This document shows, one piece after another, positions 43,549-53,881 of a stretch of DNA of 64,000 nucleotides. Position 1 is the stretch's first letter; the number at the start of each line of letters is the position of its first letter. The translations under genes and the position numbers were made by a program. The notes under the pieces are model-generated. The model worked only from the letters and a program-made list of their open reading frames with translations, did no database searches and was not told the origin of the DNA. This DNA is from Tremella fuciformis (lineage: Eukaryota > Basidiomycota > Tremellomycetes > Tremellales > Tremellaceae). Where the stretch lies: contig CP136490.1 in the NCBI GenBank assembly GCA_032768795.1, forward strand, positions 1,488,001 to 1,552,000, written 5' to 3'.

Positions 43549-46252
43549 CTAAAATTTCATCGGCGATCCGGCGGTCTGCGGCGGGACTTGACCCAGAGGA
43601 CTAGCAGTGACTTGCTTGCCACGTCGACCGAGCAGAGTGGCGTTGCCCATGTTGAGCTCGAATCCTTGCTTTCCGCCGCCGCCGCCTCGACCTCGATCTC
43701 TCTGGCCCGCTCGTCCATCGTAGAGCACGGCTTCAGCTTCCCGTCGATTCGCGCCTCCACGACCGACATAGTGGGTGACCGGGGTCTCCTTGATACCCGC
43801 TGCCGCGTTGGCTGCAGCTCGACCGCGGTGCTCCTCGATCTGCCGAGCCACGGCTTCACCATGTTTGCGCTTTGCTTCTTCGAGCTGCATCTGCTCCTCC
43901 GCGTCTTCGTCTTCCTCGTTCAGGCCATGCAAGAAGCCACGAGTGCCGGCGCCGCCAGGACCGTTGTAAGCGCGGCGACGAGCTCCCTCTTCTTCCATCC
44001 GGTGTACGGCGTAGGTGACATCGAAGGCTTCTTTGAGAGCCCCAACGCCGGGTGAGCGACCCTCGCGGTTGCCGGCGCGGATAGACGCGAGCAAAGGAGA
44101 ATCGATGGGGGCGTTGGACGACGGGACGGCCAAACGGGCGCCTGGCGTGGGGACTGGCGCAGGCGGCGCTTCCTTGATCCAGGGGTGGGCGAGGAATTCG
44201 TCGATGGTGTAGCGTTGAGCCGGATCCACGCACAGGAGGTGCGTGATAAGATCCTTTGCCGACGTCGAGATGTCGTCCCACCATGGGCTGAGGAAGGTGT
44301 AATACCCACGGGCAACCTTTTCGGTCAAAACATTGATCGATTCGTCGTAAAAGGCTGTACCGTCAGCAATGAAAGCGCGACACGGAAGACGAGCTCACGA
44401 GGGAAGCCGCACAACAGGGTGTACAGTACGCAGCCAAGTGCCCACATATCGACGGATTTGCTATACCGCTCGTCCTTGACAATTTCCGGGGCAGTGTACC
44501 CGACTGTGCCGCATGGAGTCATCGTTTGTTCGTCCCACACAATTTTCGATAGGCCAAAGTCGGCAATCTTGACCCTCCCAATACCTCCGCCTCCAACGCC
44601 CGGCTTGAACTCGCCTTCGTCCTCTTTCTCTTCGTCATAGGGGCGATGGATCGGCGTCCGCGATGGAAGAATCGGTATCCTTTCGAATAATAGATTCTCC
44701 GGCTTGATGTCCCTGATGAGTGAGCATAGATCGCTGTATTTGATGACTGGACTTGCCTATGTACTACACCACGTTCTTCGTGCAGATATCGAATCCCTTC
44801 GGCCACTTGTACAATGACATGTCGAGACAGAGCTTCAGAGAAGTAGGTGAGCTTGACGATCTGGTGGAATAATTCGCCGCCCTCCATCACTAAAAGTAAG
44901 CTCGACACGATGGCATTTGCAGGACAGACGAACGTTCGAGGACCAAGAAATAGTGCTCGTCGCTCTCGAAGAAGCTGATCAGGCGAACGATGCCAGGATG
45001 ATCGATACCACGCATGATTTGAACTTCTTTGAGAATATTTGCTCGCTGCGGGTCAGACCAATCCCAACGCGTAAGGGTGCTGGGGCAAGTGTGCACCAGA
45101 TGGCAGGACGTGCCCAACGGGGCGGCGAGGGAGAACTAAACATAAAGCCTCCCGCCGCTCAAGGGCCAGCGACCGCGGTGCAAAAAAGCTACCAAAGCCA
45201 AACAAAAGATGAGAGAAACCAACCTCCGTGACCCTTGGCCTCTTTTTGAAGTTGGCGTTAAGATGCTTGTTCCCATGCTGCCACCAGCGTTAGTATTTCG
45301 GACAACACAAGCTGATTTGAACGCAGAAATACGGAGGGGTTTCGGATCAAAGCAAAACAATCCCTGGCTGTCTTGACCCCGCACCTGGCCAGGATGCGGG
45401 AGACAGCCGAGGGTAACTACGTTGAAGACTACAAGAATGGAAACAAGGGGGAAATGGAGAAGAACCGGTCTCACCTGGGACGAGTTGAGCTCATATTTGC
45501 GGACGACCTTGACTGCGACCTTTTGACCAGTTTTGCGTTCGACAGCTTTGTACACGTTTGAAAAGGCACCATCGCCCATCTTCTCAACAAGCTTGAAGTC
45601 TTCCAAGCCCTGGCGCAGTCAGCTCAGTGGTGGTCCTGGGTCCGGCATCACGCACGTCGTAAACTGGCATCTTCTCGCTCTGAGCGCGTTCATCTGCCAC
45701 GATCCTCTCGGCCTCTTCGCGGTAGTTTGGCGAGACCATTGGCGCTTTGCTTGTGCCAGAGGTTGCTTGACCCCCGTAGCCATGGCTGGACAGCCCCTGA
45801 GCGGGCATTTCCTGCGGCTGGGCCTGTTTCGGCGGCGACTGTTGAACTGCTGGTGCGGCCTGGGCAGCTTTAGACCGACCGTTCGATTGTTGAGACTGCT
45901 GTGTGGATGACGGTGAAGAGGCGTGCTTGCCGTGTCGGAGAATCTCTGTATTTCGATCACCCAGTTGCGAAAAGAGGGACGACAGGCCCGAGCGCACAGC
46001 GAGGGGCGGTGTTGGTAGATGTCGAACAGGAATGCGAGAACGGGAAACAGGTATTGGTATGGGCGAGGATCGGAGCAGAGGAGGGGACGTCGTCAGCTGC
46101 TGTCCTTCTCCGCATTCTCGACGGGATAAGATTGGGGAAGGTAGGGTACAGATGGGGGAGAGGAGCTTTGGCGGAGTGGGAGCGAACGATGGGGAGGCGG
46201 TGCGGGAAGGGGCAGAGGCGAGGTGCGATAGCGATGGAGAGCTGTATGGCAT
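43549..46252 (-). CDS. RCK2: Serine/threonine kinase, Rck2/Srk1 (MAPKAP-like) type
   Basis: Minus-strand exons are 46252-45656, 45609-45475, 45277-45224, 45045-44934, 44889-44757, 44712-44399 and 44354-43549, giving 716 aa. CAMK-group kinases of this type act downstream of the Hog1/Sty1 stress MAPK. The marks are NYREEAERIVADERAQSEKM then LEDFKLVEKMGDGAFSNVYK (P-loop), AVKVVRKY (Lys), HRDIKPENLLFE, ADFGLSK and CGTVGYTAPE. The N-terminal 190 residues are Ser/Pro rich. After the kinase core, a long tail has the family helix RIEEHRGRAAANAAAG-like region. Intron 5 starts GCAAGT (44756). A perfect TGACGTCA lies 118 bases upstream of the ATG, which fits stress control by an Atf1-type factor. Confidence 0.9.
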
Positions 46253-46369
46253 GGAGGCGACATGGGTGACGAATTGTCATGAAGAAGTATCATGATTGTT
46301 CGTGAAGCGTTGAGAGAGGAAAAGGAGGTGAATGAGAGATCAAAGGAGCTAAAGGTGCTCGGACGTCGC

Positions 46370-46377
46370 TGACGTCA
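46370..46377. promoter_or_regulatory. CRE palindrome upstream of the RCK2-type kinase
   Basis: TGACGTCA is a perfect cAMP/ATF response element. It lies 118 bases from the kinase start codon. Fungal Atf1/Sko1 bZIP factors bind this site under Hog1 control. Binding here is inference. Confidence 0.5.
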
Positions 46378-46434
46378 GGCAGGGGGTGCAATACTCCGAC
46401 ACAAGGCCTTATTGCTCTGATCTTTGGGTACCGC

Positions 46435-46962
46435 CTACGCCGAGGCTATTTGACCACGAGAGACGCGATGGACGGCGTTGAGGTGACAGCCAAGCACAAT
46501 ACACTCCCCAGTCCAAGGGATAAAAGAGGCTAAAACGGACAACAACTCACGCTTGAAGCTCGAGAGCATTCCGTCTTGCAGTCCAGCGTTTGCCAACTTT
46601 TTCAGGGCAACGTCGTAAATGTCTTCTGTGGCGGATGGAGTGGGCTTTGCCCGATCAGCAGTACGAGCAGAGCTTGACTCGGCGAGTAGACGGTGTAGGC
46701 TCTGAGGCAAAGTGGGGCCAGAGTCCCCCGTGCCGGTGGCGGAGGAAGCCCCTGATCCGTCGAGGTTGAGCGGTACTAGTTGCGAAGGGGATTTGTCTGA
46801 CGGTGTTGAAATGTCCGAAGATGGCGTGTGAGCGATACGATGCAAGTGAGGGTGGCGTGTAGGTGACACTTTCGAGGTCTGCGGTCGATGTGAGCGGTGT
46901 GGGAGATAAGCTGATTCAGCAATGGTTGTCGTGCAAGTCGACGAGATGAAAGGAAGAGACAA
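46435..46962 (-). CDS. Hypothetical coding exon(s), boundaries unresolved
   Basis: A minus-strand frame open from about 46962 to the TAG at 46435-46437 contains a coding-looking stretch: PLNLDGSGASSATGTGDSG, then ATEDIYDVALKKLANAGLQDG and MLSSFK. No ATG occurs in the right part, so the start must be in an upstream exon. A GTGAGT follows the SSFK codons at 46550, so the frame may be spliced there. Joining upstream to the frame at 47540-47053 is possible but gives an unnatural protein. It could also be the 5' transcript of the kinase gene. No family is recognised. Confidence 0.3.
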   Translation of the reverse strand: MSLPFISSTCTTTIAESAYLPHRSHRPQTSKVSPTRHPHLHRIAHTPSSDISTPSDKSPSQLVPLNLDGSGASSATGTGDSGPTLPQSLHRLLAESSSARTADRAKPTPSATEDIYDVALKKLANAGLQDGMLSSFKRELLSVLASFIPWTGECIVLGCHLNAVHRVSRGQIASA

Positions 46963-48197
46963 AGATGTGGTGGTAGAGGGGGGACGATGACGTCGATATA
47001 GACTGGATCAGCTGCGCCCACGAGCCAGTGACGAGGCGGTGGGATGGGTGACTCACCGGATGGCTCGTAGGATTCCCAGTGTCCGAATGAGATCTCTTCG
47101 CGTCCGCCTCTCTGTATCGACCAATGCAAGTAGCAAGAGAGGTGATCTATGCTTTGGAAGGGAGGGGGAAGGGTGGGTGGGAGTATTGACGATGAGCAGT
47201 GTTGTGTTGGTGTTGGAAGTGTGCTGAATAACAAGGGAGGATGCAACTTCAAAGGTCCCGGGTATGACGTTTGCGAGAGAACGGCTCTCGGTTCGGGGGA
47301 TGATGGTGCGCCGTCTTCGATGATGCAGATTGCCGAGAGCCTGGCCGTGGGGATCGCTTGACGTCTCGAGTAGGTTTGGTTCGAAAGCACGAAAGAGAAA
47401 GTCTTTGAGAGACGAGGGGGGGAGCAAGACGAGGGCAAAAGTGACGACAGAGTGGGAGACGTCGGTGACAGGCGCGCGCCAGGGTCCAGGTCCTGCGCCG
47501 CGTGACGTCACCGGCGTTATAGGATACACTGACGGCATTACAAGGTCATTGCTAACGGGTGGCAAATTAGTCTCAATACAGATTGAATAGTGATGACGAT
47601 AGGCGGTGAGGGTGGAGTATAGCTACCGCAGCATGGCGGGGTATGGAGCCATGACAGGCCGACTTTGAAGAGATATACAAGTGGGAGTCGACTGCGATAC
47701 TACCAGCGCGGCTTCGGCTCGACTGGATCAGCAAGGCGGCTCCCTCGTGAGAGATGTAAGCTTCGAACGAGTACGAACAGTATCGCATCCGCAGCCAGGT
47801 CGACCGCTCTCAGAGAAGGATAGGTGGTTCCTCGACAACGTCGCACGGCTTCGGACCTGATCGAGGGCTGGCGGCAACTGCGGCACGACGTGGACAGCCT
47901 CCTACTCATCGATTGTCACGGGTCTTGCTGCATCCTCACAAGTAGAGGTCGGAGCGTGCGCCCTTGCTTCACAGTCCCACGTCCATGCTCTCTGGACTCA
48001 ATCATGTGGCTCGTTGCGCGCCCAGCTGATTCCAGTCGAATTGTAGTGCCAAGCCGTCCAGCAGCGAGGACTTCGTGACGAGTGTCTGTAGCTGCAATTC
48101 GAATGATGCGCTTGGACCTCTTGCCACTCAGCGTGACCAAAGCCTCCCTTTTCGCTTCATCTTCACTTTCTCCATCTAGTGCTGTTCTGACCAAAGA
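46963..48197. other. About 1.2 kb without a firm gene
   Basis: Several short frames exist on both strands, all with skewed composition or non-ATG starts. The region holds a second perfect CRE (47503-47510). The minus strand from 47330 to 46980 is pyrimidine-rich (a leader-like pattern) and has a GTGAGT at 47053 with a CTGATCCAG acceptor about 50 bases on, which suggests a spliced leader for the exon at 46435-46962. The part from 47600 to 48197 is the upstream region of hypothetical protein B. Confidence 0.4.
47503..47510. promoter_or_regulatory. Second CRE palindrome
   Basis: TGACGTCA occurs again inside gcgtgacgtcaccgg, 1.1 kb from the first copy. The two sites flank the unresolved transcript at 46.4-47.5 kb. 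Confidence 0.4.
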
Positions 48198-49646
48198 ATG
48201 CCTGAGCTTGACGATATCTTACCCCTGCTCCCTGACACTGATCCAGACTGGCATGAAGAGTTCCCGCCAGAGCATCCAGCCCATCATCGAGGTATCATAC
48301 ATCGGCAAGATGGCGACGGAAAATGCACTCCTGTCGCCAACACCCGTCCTGCCGAGCCGTGGACCAACACGTTCGCGACGCACCCATGGATGAGCCGCCG
48401 CAACGCCTTGGAGCTGTTCGGCCTGAAGACCGACTATCCACTCGTATCGAGGTCAGGCGTGCCTCCTGGGGGACATACGAGTTGGAGGTGGTGGAATGTC
48501 TACCTGAGGTGAGGGTGCACACGCTCGCAATCTCACTACGGCTAATCAGCAGTCACCCCACCCTATACTGCGGAAAGACTCTCGCTTTGCTGGGAATGCT
48601 CGACGATCCCGAGATCGACACGGAAACAGGCGCTCTATCGGTGCGCGTGACCCGGAAATGCTGGCACTGTGCGACGCACGGGTACTCGTACCGCAAGTGC
48701 AAGGCATTCGGTGCCAAGTTCTCGTCAAAGGGCGACACGAAAGCCTCCAGAGTCATCCTTCCCAAGACGGTCGCGGAGCGAGAGCAGTTCTTGCGATACT
48801 GTTTCCTAAAAGTCAGTCGCTAAGGGGATCAGAGGATGTTTGCTCATGGTCAAGGAATTCATCCCGCTCAACCGCATGCGCCTCGTCGGACAATTGCTTG
48901 AGGTACCGAGAGCCTCTTCTGGGTGGGACACTGTGCAGATGCGCAGCATTCTCCAGGCTGGCGCAGATAACTTGTCTCTCTCGAGCGATGACGAGCCTTT
49001 CGACCAACGAGTCGACTCGGGGCCAGCGGGTCCGCCGGGAGAGTCTCAGGCGGCTGATTCGCTTCCCCTAGTCAGCGCTCTCGTTGATAAGTCTTTATCC
49101 GCTCAGGCGTCTTCGGCAGTGGGCGGAGTGGGCGACTCATTGATCTCGCCTGCCTCGTTAGAGACGTCCCGACGACAAGTTGACCATGGGAGTGCCTTGT
49201 GTGCAACCATATCCAGGTCAGGGTCCCGTCTCGAGGTCAAATCAGAAGTCGACACTCGGTGTCGTTCCGCACGATCGGTTGCCTCGACTGTCGATGTTGC
49301 GCGGTACGAGAAAGTCATTACGCTCCTCATGCAACGAGTCAGCGACTTGCGACAGACTCTGCAGGCAGGCGCGCCAACACTCGACTCGACTGATCCTATA
49401 GACCAAGGTCTTGCGGTACCGGACGCGTGGCTAGACATGACGTACCAGTCGAGAATCTTGGCGAGGCACGCTGCGGGGGGGCCCGACATCAAGCCATACA
49501 TCAGTCGAAGTCTCTCCAGGAAGCGTCAACTGTCCGAGGACTCCATCGAGCTAGTCACCGCAAGTCTCTCCACAGCATTTCATGCGATCACTGACGGGAT
49601 AGGATGTTCCATCATCCAAGCGCTCAACCCAGTGATCCGCGCTTGA
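48198..49646 (+). CDS. Hypothetical protein B with C-W-x-C...C motif, 454 aa
   Basis: Exons are 48198-48508, 48550-48811 and 48855-49646, giving 454 aa. The N-terminal part has THPWMSRRNALELFGLKTDY, comparable to EPWLAPANAEKMFDFVVSY in protein A. Exon 1 ends in WWNVYL just as protein A's ends in WQNIYL, both cut in phase 2. The putative zinc motif is GALSVRVTRKCWHC, nine residues, C, then KAFGA. The last exon is polar, with a heptad-like helix (YEKVITLLMQRVSDLRQTL). No known family fits. Intron 2 (48812-48854) is the only placement found that joins frames without a stop. Confidence 0.75.
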
Positions 49647-49898
49647 GCGCTCAGCCGAATGCCAGGCTTACTGCTGAATTGTCAAACGGGAGTCTCACTT
49701 AACATCATGTCATGCAAGGTTCCACATGTCCAAGTTGCGTTCTCCGCGTCACGGTCGTGACAGCGCCGTGGAATCGGCGCCGGGCGAGTATCACACGGCC
49801 AATAGAGTCGCCTCTCTACCGTCCTATGTGACCGTCAGACGAGGGACGACGATCAGGACTTGCGACCTGTGAGGCGAAGCAGAAGAGCGGGATATGCA

Positions 49899-50425
49899 TC
49901 ATTCCGCTTTCTCCAACTGCTGGATCCACTCCACCAACTTCTTCTCGACCATCATTAGCGCCCTGCTGTTGGTCGGATCTCGCGGGGCGGAATCCTGAGG
50001 AAGGTCGAGCGAGAGGTGTATCTGGTTGCCTGGAAATTTGCGCGCTGCACCTCAGCCTTCACCGACTCCCTCCACGGGCGTGAGACGCACCTAGGCGCTG
50101 TGCTATAGGCTCAGCTTCTCCAGTCGAGCGGTACACAGCTGTGGAAGTGACGGAGCGGTCCTGGAGATGAGCTGCGTTCGAGTAAGGCTGTTCAGCGCAC
50201 CGGTCTGACCGGCATAGCGACCGCCCATTCGGCCGCTAGTCTCGTATTGCTAGGTATTGGAGGCGGTATCGAGGTGTCTGAGGATGAAGGCGCCGCAGAG
50301 GCGAGCCATATGAAGAGGGTGTTCGTGAGTCGGGTCAGGTGGACAATGTACGATGGGGCAGTGGGAAATGGGGATGGGAAGTACGTGTGGTGGGTCGATA
50401 TCCGTGGTGGCAGGTCCTCTGCCAT
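49899..50425 (-). CDS. PSMG4: Proteasome assembly chaperone 4 (PSMG4/Pac4) homologue
   Basis: Minus-strand exons are 50425-50210, 50187-50091 and 50044-49899, giving 152 aa. Pac4 pairs with Pac3 to assemble the proteasome alpha ring. The recalled family layout is present: a beta strand region (HHTYFPSPFPTAPSYIVHLT), NTLFIWLASA, EWAVAMP, then VTSTAVYR, AQRLARKFPGNQIHLSLDL and a C-terminal amphipathic helix (MMVEKKLVEWIQQLEK). The first junction is odd. The intron that fits (50209-50188) is only 22 nt: GTCAGA...CTGAACAG. Without it the frame stops six codons later. It may be a real mini-intron, a sequencing shift or a damaged allele. The last intron (50090-50045) is ordinary. Confidence 0.72.
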
Positions 50426-50641
50426 GTTGTCTTGTCTGCTCCGTCTGCTCGACTTGCGCTGCCGCAAACCCAGAGCTAGGCAAGAATACAAACGAAGGAA
50501 CGCTGGCGATGCTTCTCTAGGACCAGGAAACGGCGCACAGACCGGGGCTCCAACCAACGTGGTCCAAGCGCTATGAGTCTCGCCTCCACCGGTGCTATTC
50601 TCTTTCGCTTCTCATCAGTCCACGAAGCGAGACGTACCAGG

Positions 50642-51244
50642 ATGGCAGACCTCACGCCGCCTCCATCGCAGAACAACACGCCTCTCCGACCGTCCGAACC
50701 TGAAGATACAAGGAGCGCCCCGTCCTCGCCTACGCAGGGCCGCGCTCCGCACCCGCTCTCCACGTCGAGTCAGTCGGGGGCGATGGACCTCGATTCGGCC
50801 GCTCTGACCTCAGCCTCGGCGTCCGCCTCGCGCTCGCCGGCCACACCGTCTCCCGAGCCAGAGATGGGGAACAGTATCTTCAACGACGTACCGCTGACTT
50901 CGTCGGGTATAGCGGCGGACGAGGAAGATGCGATGGACGATACGGACGAGGAGGAGACGGTGTTGGTGGAGGAGCCGGAGGTGACGGGCAAGGGGAAGGG
51001 CAAGCGGGAGCCAGAGGCGAGAGGTCCGGGCAGGAAGATCGTGAGCTGCTTCCTACTCGTCGTTGGATGAGCTGACATTCAGCCTCGCTCGAATGCCAAA
51101 GGGAGGAAGGAGGGCAAGGAGTCGGATTTGTATGAGAGCGACATCGTTGCGAGGTGGAACCGGGGTGAGCTAGGTCATCTATGTGCTTCAATAGCTGACG
51201 AGATAGACTTTGGGGACGTGTGCGCTGTACCCAAGACCGCATGA
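50642..51244 (+). CDS. Hypothetical acidic Ser/Pro-rich protein, 172 aa
   Basis: Exons are 50642-51040, 51083-51164 and 51207-51244, giving 172 aa. The first 70 residues are Ser/Pro/Thr rich, followed by an acidic block (ADEEDAMDDTDEEETVLVEE) and a basic patch (GKGKGKREPEARGPGRK). The C-terminal part (SDLYESDIVARWNRDFGDV) looks folded and may be the functional end. An ATG at 50573 would add 23 residues. No family is recognised. It points toward the Tim17-like gene (convergent) with about 90 bases between stops. Confidence 0.6.
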
Positions 51245-51337
51245 TCCAGAGGAAGGAACGGAGACGATGTGACAGGACGGCCTCCACCATTTTCGCTACA
51301 CAGCATCATTGTACATACACCGCAGCATGTTGCATCA

Positions 51338-52250
51338 TTACGTTTCTCTTTGGTCACTGGACCGCCGAGGTTGCGGTACGGGGGAAGACGAGAACGGTCT
51401 CTTCCACCAGCTCTTCGCTCCCGTCTCGGCTGGCGGGTTGGGTTCTGAGGGCGGCGGCGCAGGCGCACGGAGCTCGCTAGCTACTGGAGCCGTCTCTTCA
51501 GCTGTTCTGACAGCCTCTGAAGCTATGGGTACTGGGCTCGAGGCAGTCTGATCCTCTCTCAACTGCCCCACGCGCGCCTGCAACACTTGCATCCCACTCG
51601 TAGCGCCTCCGAGGAGGGCGCCCATGAGAACCGCTCGGAAGAATAGTGGGCGGGGCAGGCGGTCTACCATGAGCTCAGACTCTCCCGCATTTGGGTGATG
51701 CTTACAGATGGTCCCGACGCCCGCACCCAGTATCGTCCCCGCCACAGCCCCATCTTCCCACTTTACCGGCCCGGTCCTCCAGCTGACTTTCGCCCCTTCC
51801 TCTTCTTGATCTGTTGGGATCTTACTCGGTGCTTCTAGGCTGAAGACTCTTTCGCGCGCCCACCCCACACTCTCGTCGAGGAGACAGTACGCAGTCGTAG
51901 CTCCTCCCAAGGCCAGGGCGTACTTTGCCCCGGTCTTGACTGCCGAGTAGAACACGCGATAATTTCTCGTCTTCGTGTAAAAGTACTGCGTGTCAGCTCT
52001 GTCAAACGACGTATGATAGATTGACCCAGCCTTGGATGGTCGTCGGCTGCCTGTGTGCGTTCTCAGCTAAGAATCGGAGTCGCGCGCGCGAGCCCCCGCG
52101 GGACATGCCGATGAACATGCCCAGCAGGGCTGCGGAAGGTGGGAGCACAAGGAGGGAGCTGGGGATATGCAGCGAGATAGCAGCTGGACTCGAGAGGTCG
52201 TGCTGTCTCGACGGGCCAGCTTCCGCGGCGCTCGGTGTGGTGCTTGTCAT
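51338..52250 (-). CDS. Tim17/22/23-family-like membrane protein
   Basis: Minus-strand exons are 52250-52026 and 51985-51338, giving 290 aa. Four hydrophobic Gly/Ala-rich segments can be traced: SLLVLPPSAALLGMFIGMSRG, YALALGGATTAYCLL, VAGTILGAGVGTICK and LFFRAVLMGALLGGATSG, the style of Tim17-fold proteins such as TIMMDC1. FYTKTRNYRVFYSAVKTG after the first segment is well conserved-looking. The tail is Pro/Ser rich and soluble. The likely site is the mitochondrial inner membrane, but there is no clear presequence. It is divergent from the AlkB gene with 150 bases between starts. Confidence 0.6.
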
Positions 52251-52400
52251 CTCGCTTCGTGATTGCTATCAAAGCGATGACTTAAGAGCGAGACTTTGGA
52301 TACTGAAGGGAAAACTCAGCGCGGGACTCCGCACTTCACGTGATCGAAGAAGTTCGAAGATGGCATCGTCGGCGTTGGGCGAGGGCTTGTGCACCGCACA

Positions 52401-53397
52401 ATGAGCGCGAGCAAGAAACGCAAGATCGCCTCAGAAGCACTAGTGCCATCGACAGCAGACTTAGTCGTCCAGAAAAAAGCCAGAAGCAAAGGAGTTGACT
52501 CGGGCCTCAAAGGGAGCGACGAGTTCCAGCAGGTCACTCGTCCGGCTTTTGTCTCCCAATACCGCAAAGACCTGGGATACGGCGCCGATGTTTTCTACCA
52601 GCCTGATGCGAGCTCCAGGCCTGTACGAGGTTGGCGCCTCTGCTGATCTCCAGTTCATCGACAGCGACACCGCCCAGAAGTGGTATGATAAGCTCCTACA
52701 GCTCGACACGTGGTGTATGCAAATCTCGCTTGTGTCTTGGCTGTGACTGAGACAACAGACCAGCCCACACTCAAGATGTATGGGCGGACCTTCCCGCAGT
52801 CGCGACAGATAGCCGCGTACAGTTCCACGCCCGGGGCGACACTCTCGTATTCTGGGTCAAAGATCGACATGCACTATCCCTTTCCCTCGGCGCTTGAGAA
52901 AATGAGGGAGAAGCTGGAGTTGGTTCTAGGTGTCAAGTTCAACCATTGTATGTTGAATCGCTACGATGACGGAAATGTGTATATCGGGCAAGTCTGACAA
53001 TCCTCGTGTCAGTATTTGAGCTGAAGCATAGCCGGCATTCCGACAACCTGAACAACTTGGTCATTGCCAGTATCAGTCTTGGTGCCGAACGGACCTTCAT
53101 CATGAGTCCCCGTTTGCCGAGCAAGACGCGGGGCAGGAAAGGTGACGATGACCAACCTGCTGATCATCTGAGTGGCAGAAAGAACGCGAAGTGGATGTGA
53201 GCATTGATGTGCATCGAAGTACTTGGCTCATCGCGACAGCTTAGGCAATGGGAGCTTGGTAGTCATGCAGGGGCGGACACAGGAGTATTGGAAGGTGAGC
53301 ACTGTCATTTAAATGCCCTGATTGGCAGCACGAGATACCGAAAGAACCAAAGATCTTCCAAGGTCGGATCAGTCTGACCTTTCGACAATTGGTCTAG
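52401..53397 (+). CDS. AlkB-type 2-oxoglutarate/Fe(II) dioxygenase (ALKBH2/3-like)
   Basis: Exons are 52401-52622, 52654-52714, 52759-52987, 53032-53196, 53240-53294 and 53329-53397, giving 266 aa. Such enzymes remove alkyl groups from DNA bases by oxidation. The core has QPTLKMYGR, LNRYDDGNVYIGRHSDN with the HxD iron ligands, ISLGAERTFIM, GSLVVMQGRTQEYWKHEIP with the second iron His, and RISLTFR, the 2-oxoglutarate-binding Arg pair. The N-terminus is basic (SKKRKIAS), perhaps nuclear. Two introns stand out: intron 1 is only 31 nt (52623-52653), and intron 3 starts GCAAGT (52988). Both are needed to keep frame. Confidence 0.88.
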
Positions 53398-53489
53398 CGC
53401 CCCGCATGTTCAAGATATACATCGATGGGCTACATACTGCTCTCGACTACGGCAACCTCCTTTCAGCTGCTCCAGCATTGTGCTCCTCG

Positions 53490-53881
53490 CTACTGCGCCT
53501 TCTTCTTCAGGTTGTTCGACGGTGTCCCAGACTTCTTGCTGTTTTGGTACACGATGAACCCGACAGCGAGGATACCAAGGACGACAAAGTTGGCTTCGGT
53601 CATCAGCGTGCTTCTCTCAGTCACGCAGCCGGCTCACAGAGAACAAAGTTGGCAGAAGCTCCGACGAATCCAGCGATGCTCTCGAGTACGCCCCAGAAGA
53701 ACGCAAAGAGGCCGTGGAATACCGAGTAAATGAGAGTGAGGAATGACTGGATGACGGCGAGGATACTCTGAATGAGGCCCTTCACGTCAGCTCCGCGCAA
53801 AAAGTGGAAGGGACACTAGGTCTACGACCAACAACGACTCACTTCGACCGTATGGAACAGACCCTCGACGATGTTTGCCAT
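53490..53881 (-). CDS. Small two-TM protein, 94 aa
   Basis: Minus-strand exons are 53881-53843, 53779-53638 and 53593-53490, giving 94 aa. It starts MANIVEGLFHTVE and has two long hydrophobic stretches (ILAVIQSFLTLIYSVFHGLFAF and NFVVLGILAVGFIVYQ in part), ending in a basic tail (SKKSGTPSNNLKKKAQ). Similar short membrane proteins of unknown role occur in many fungi. Topology and compartment are not readable beyond a basic C-terminus that should face the cytosol. Its 3' end is about 90 bases from that of the AlkB gene. Confidence 0.7.

Noticed and set aside
47053..47540. Minus-strand frame starting at an ATG near 47540
   Set aside because: Although it could splice in phase to the exon at 46435-46962, the predicted protein is Pro/Thr/Leu low-complexity with no family signal.
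47916..48194. Minus-strand frame rich in Arg/Glu
   Set aside because: It has no ATG at its 5' end and lies in the upstream region of hypothetical protein B.
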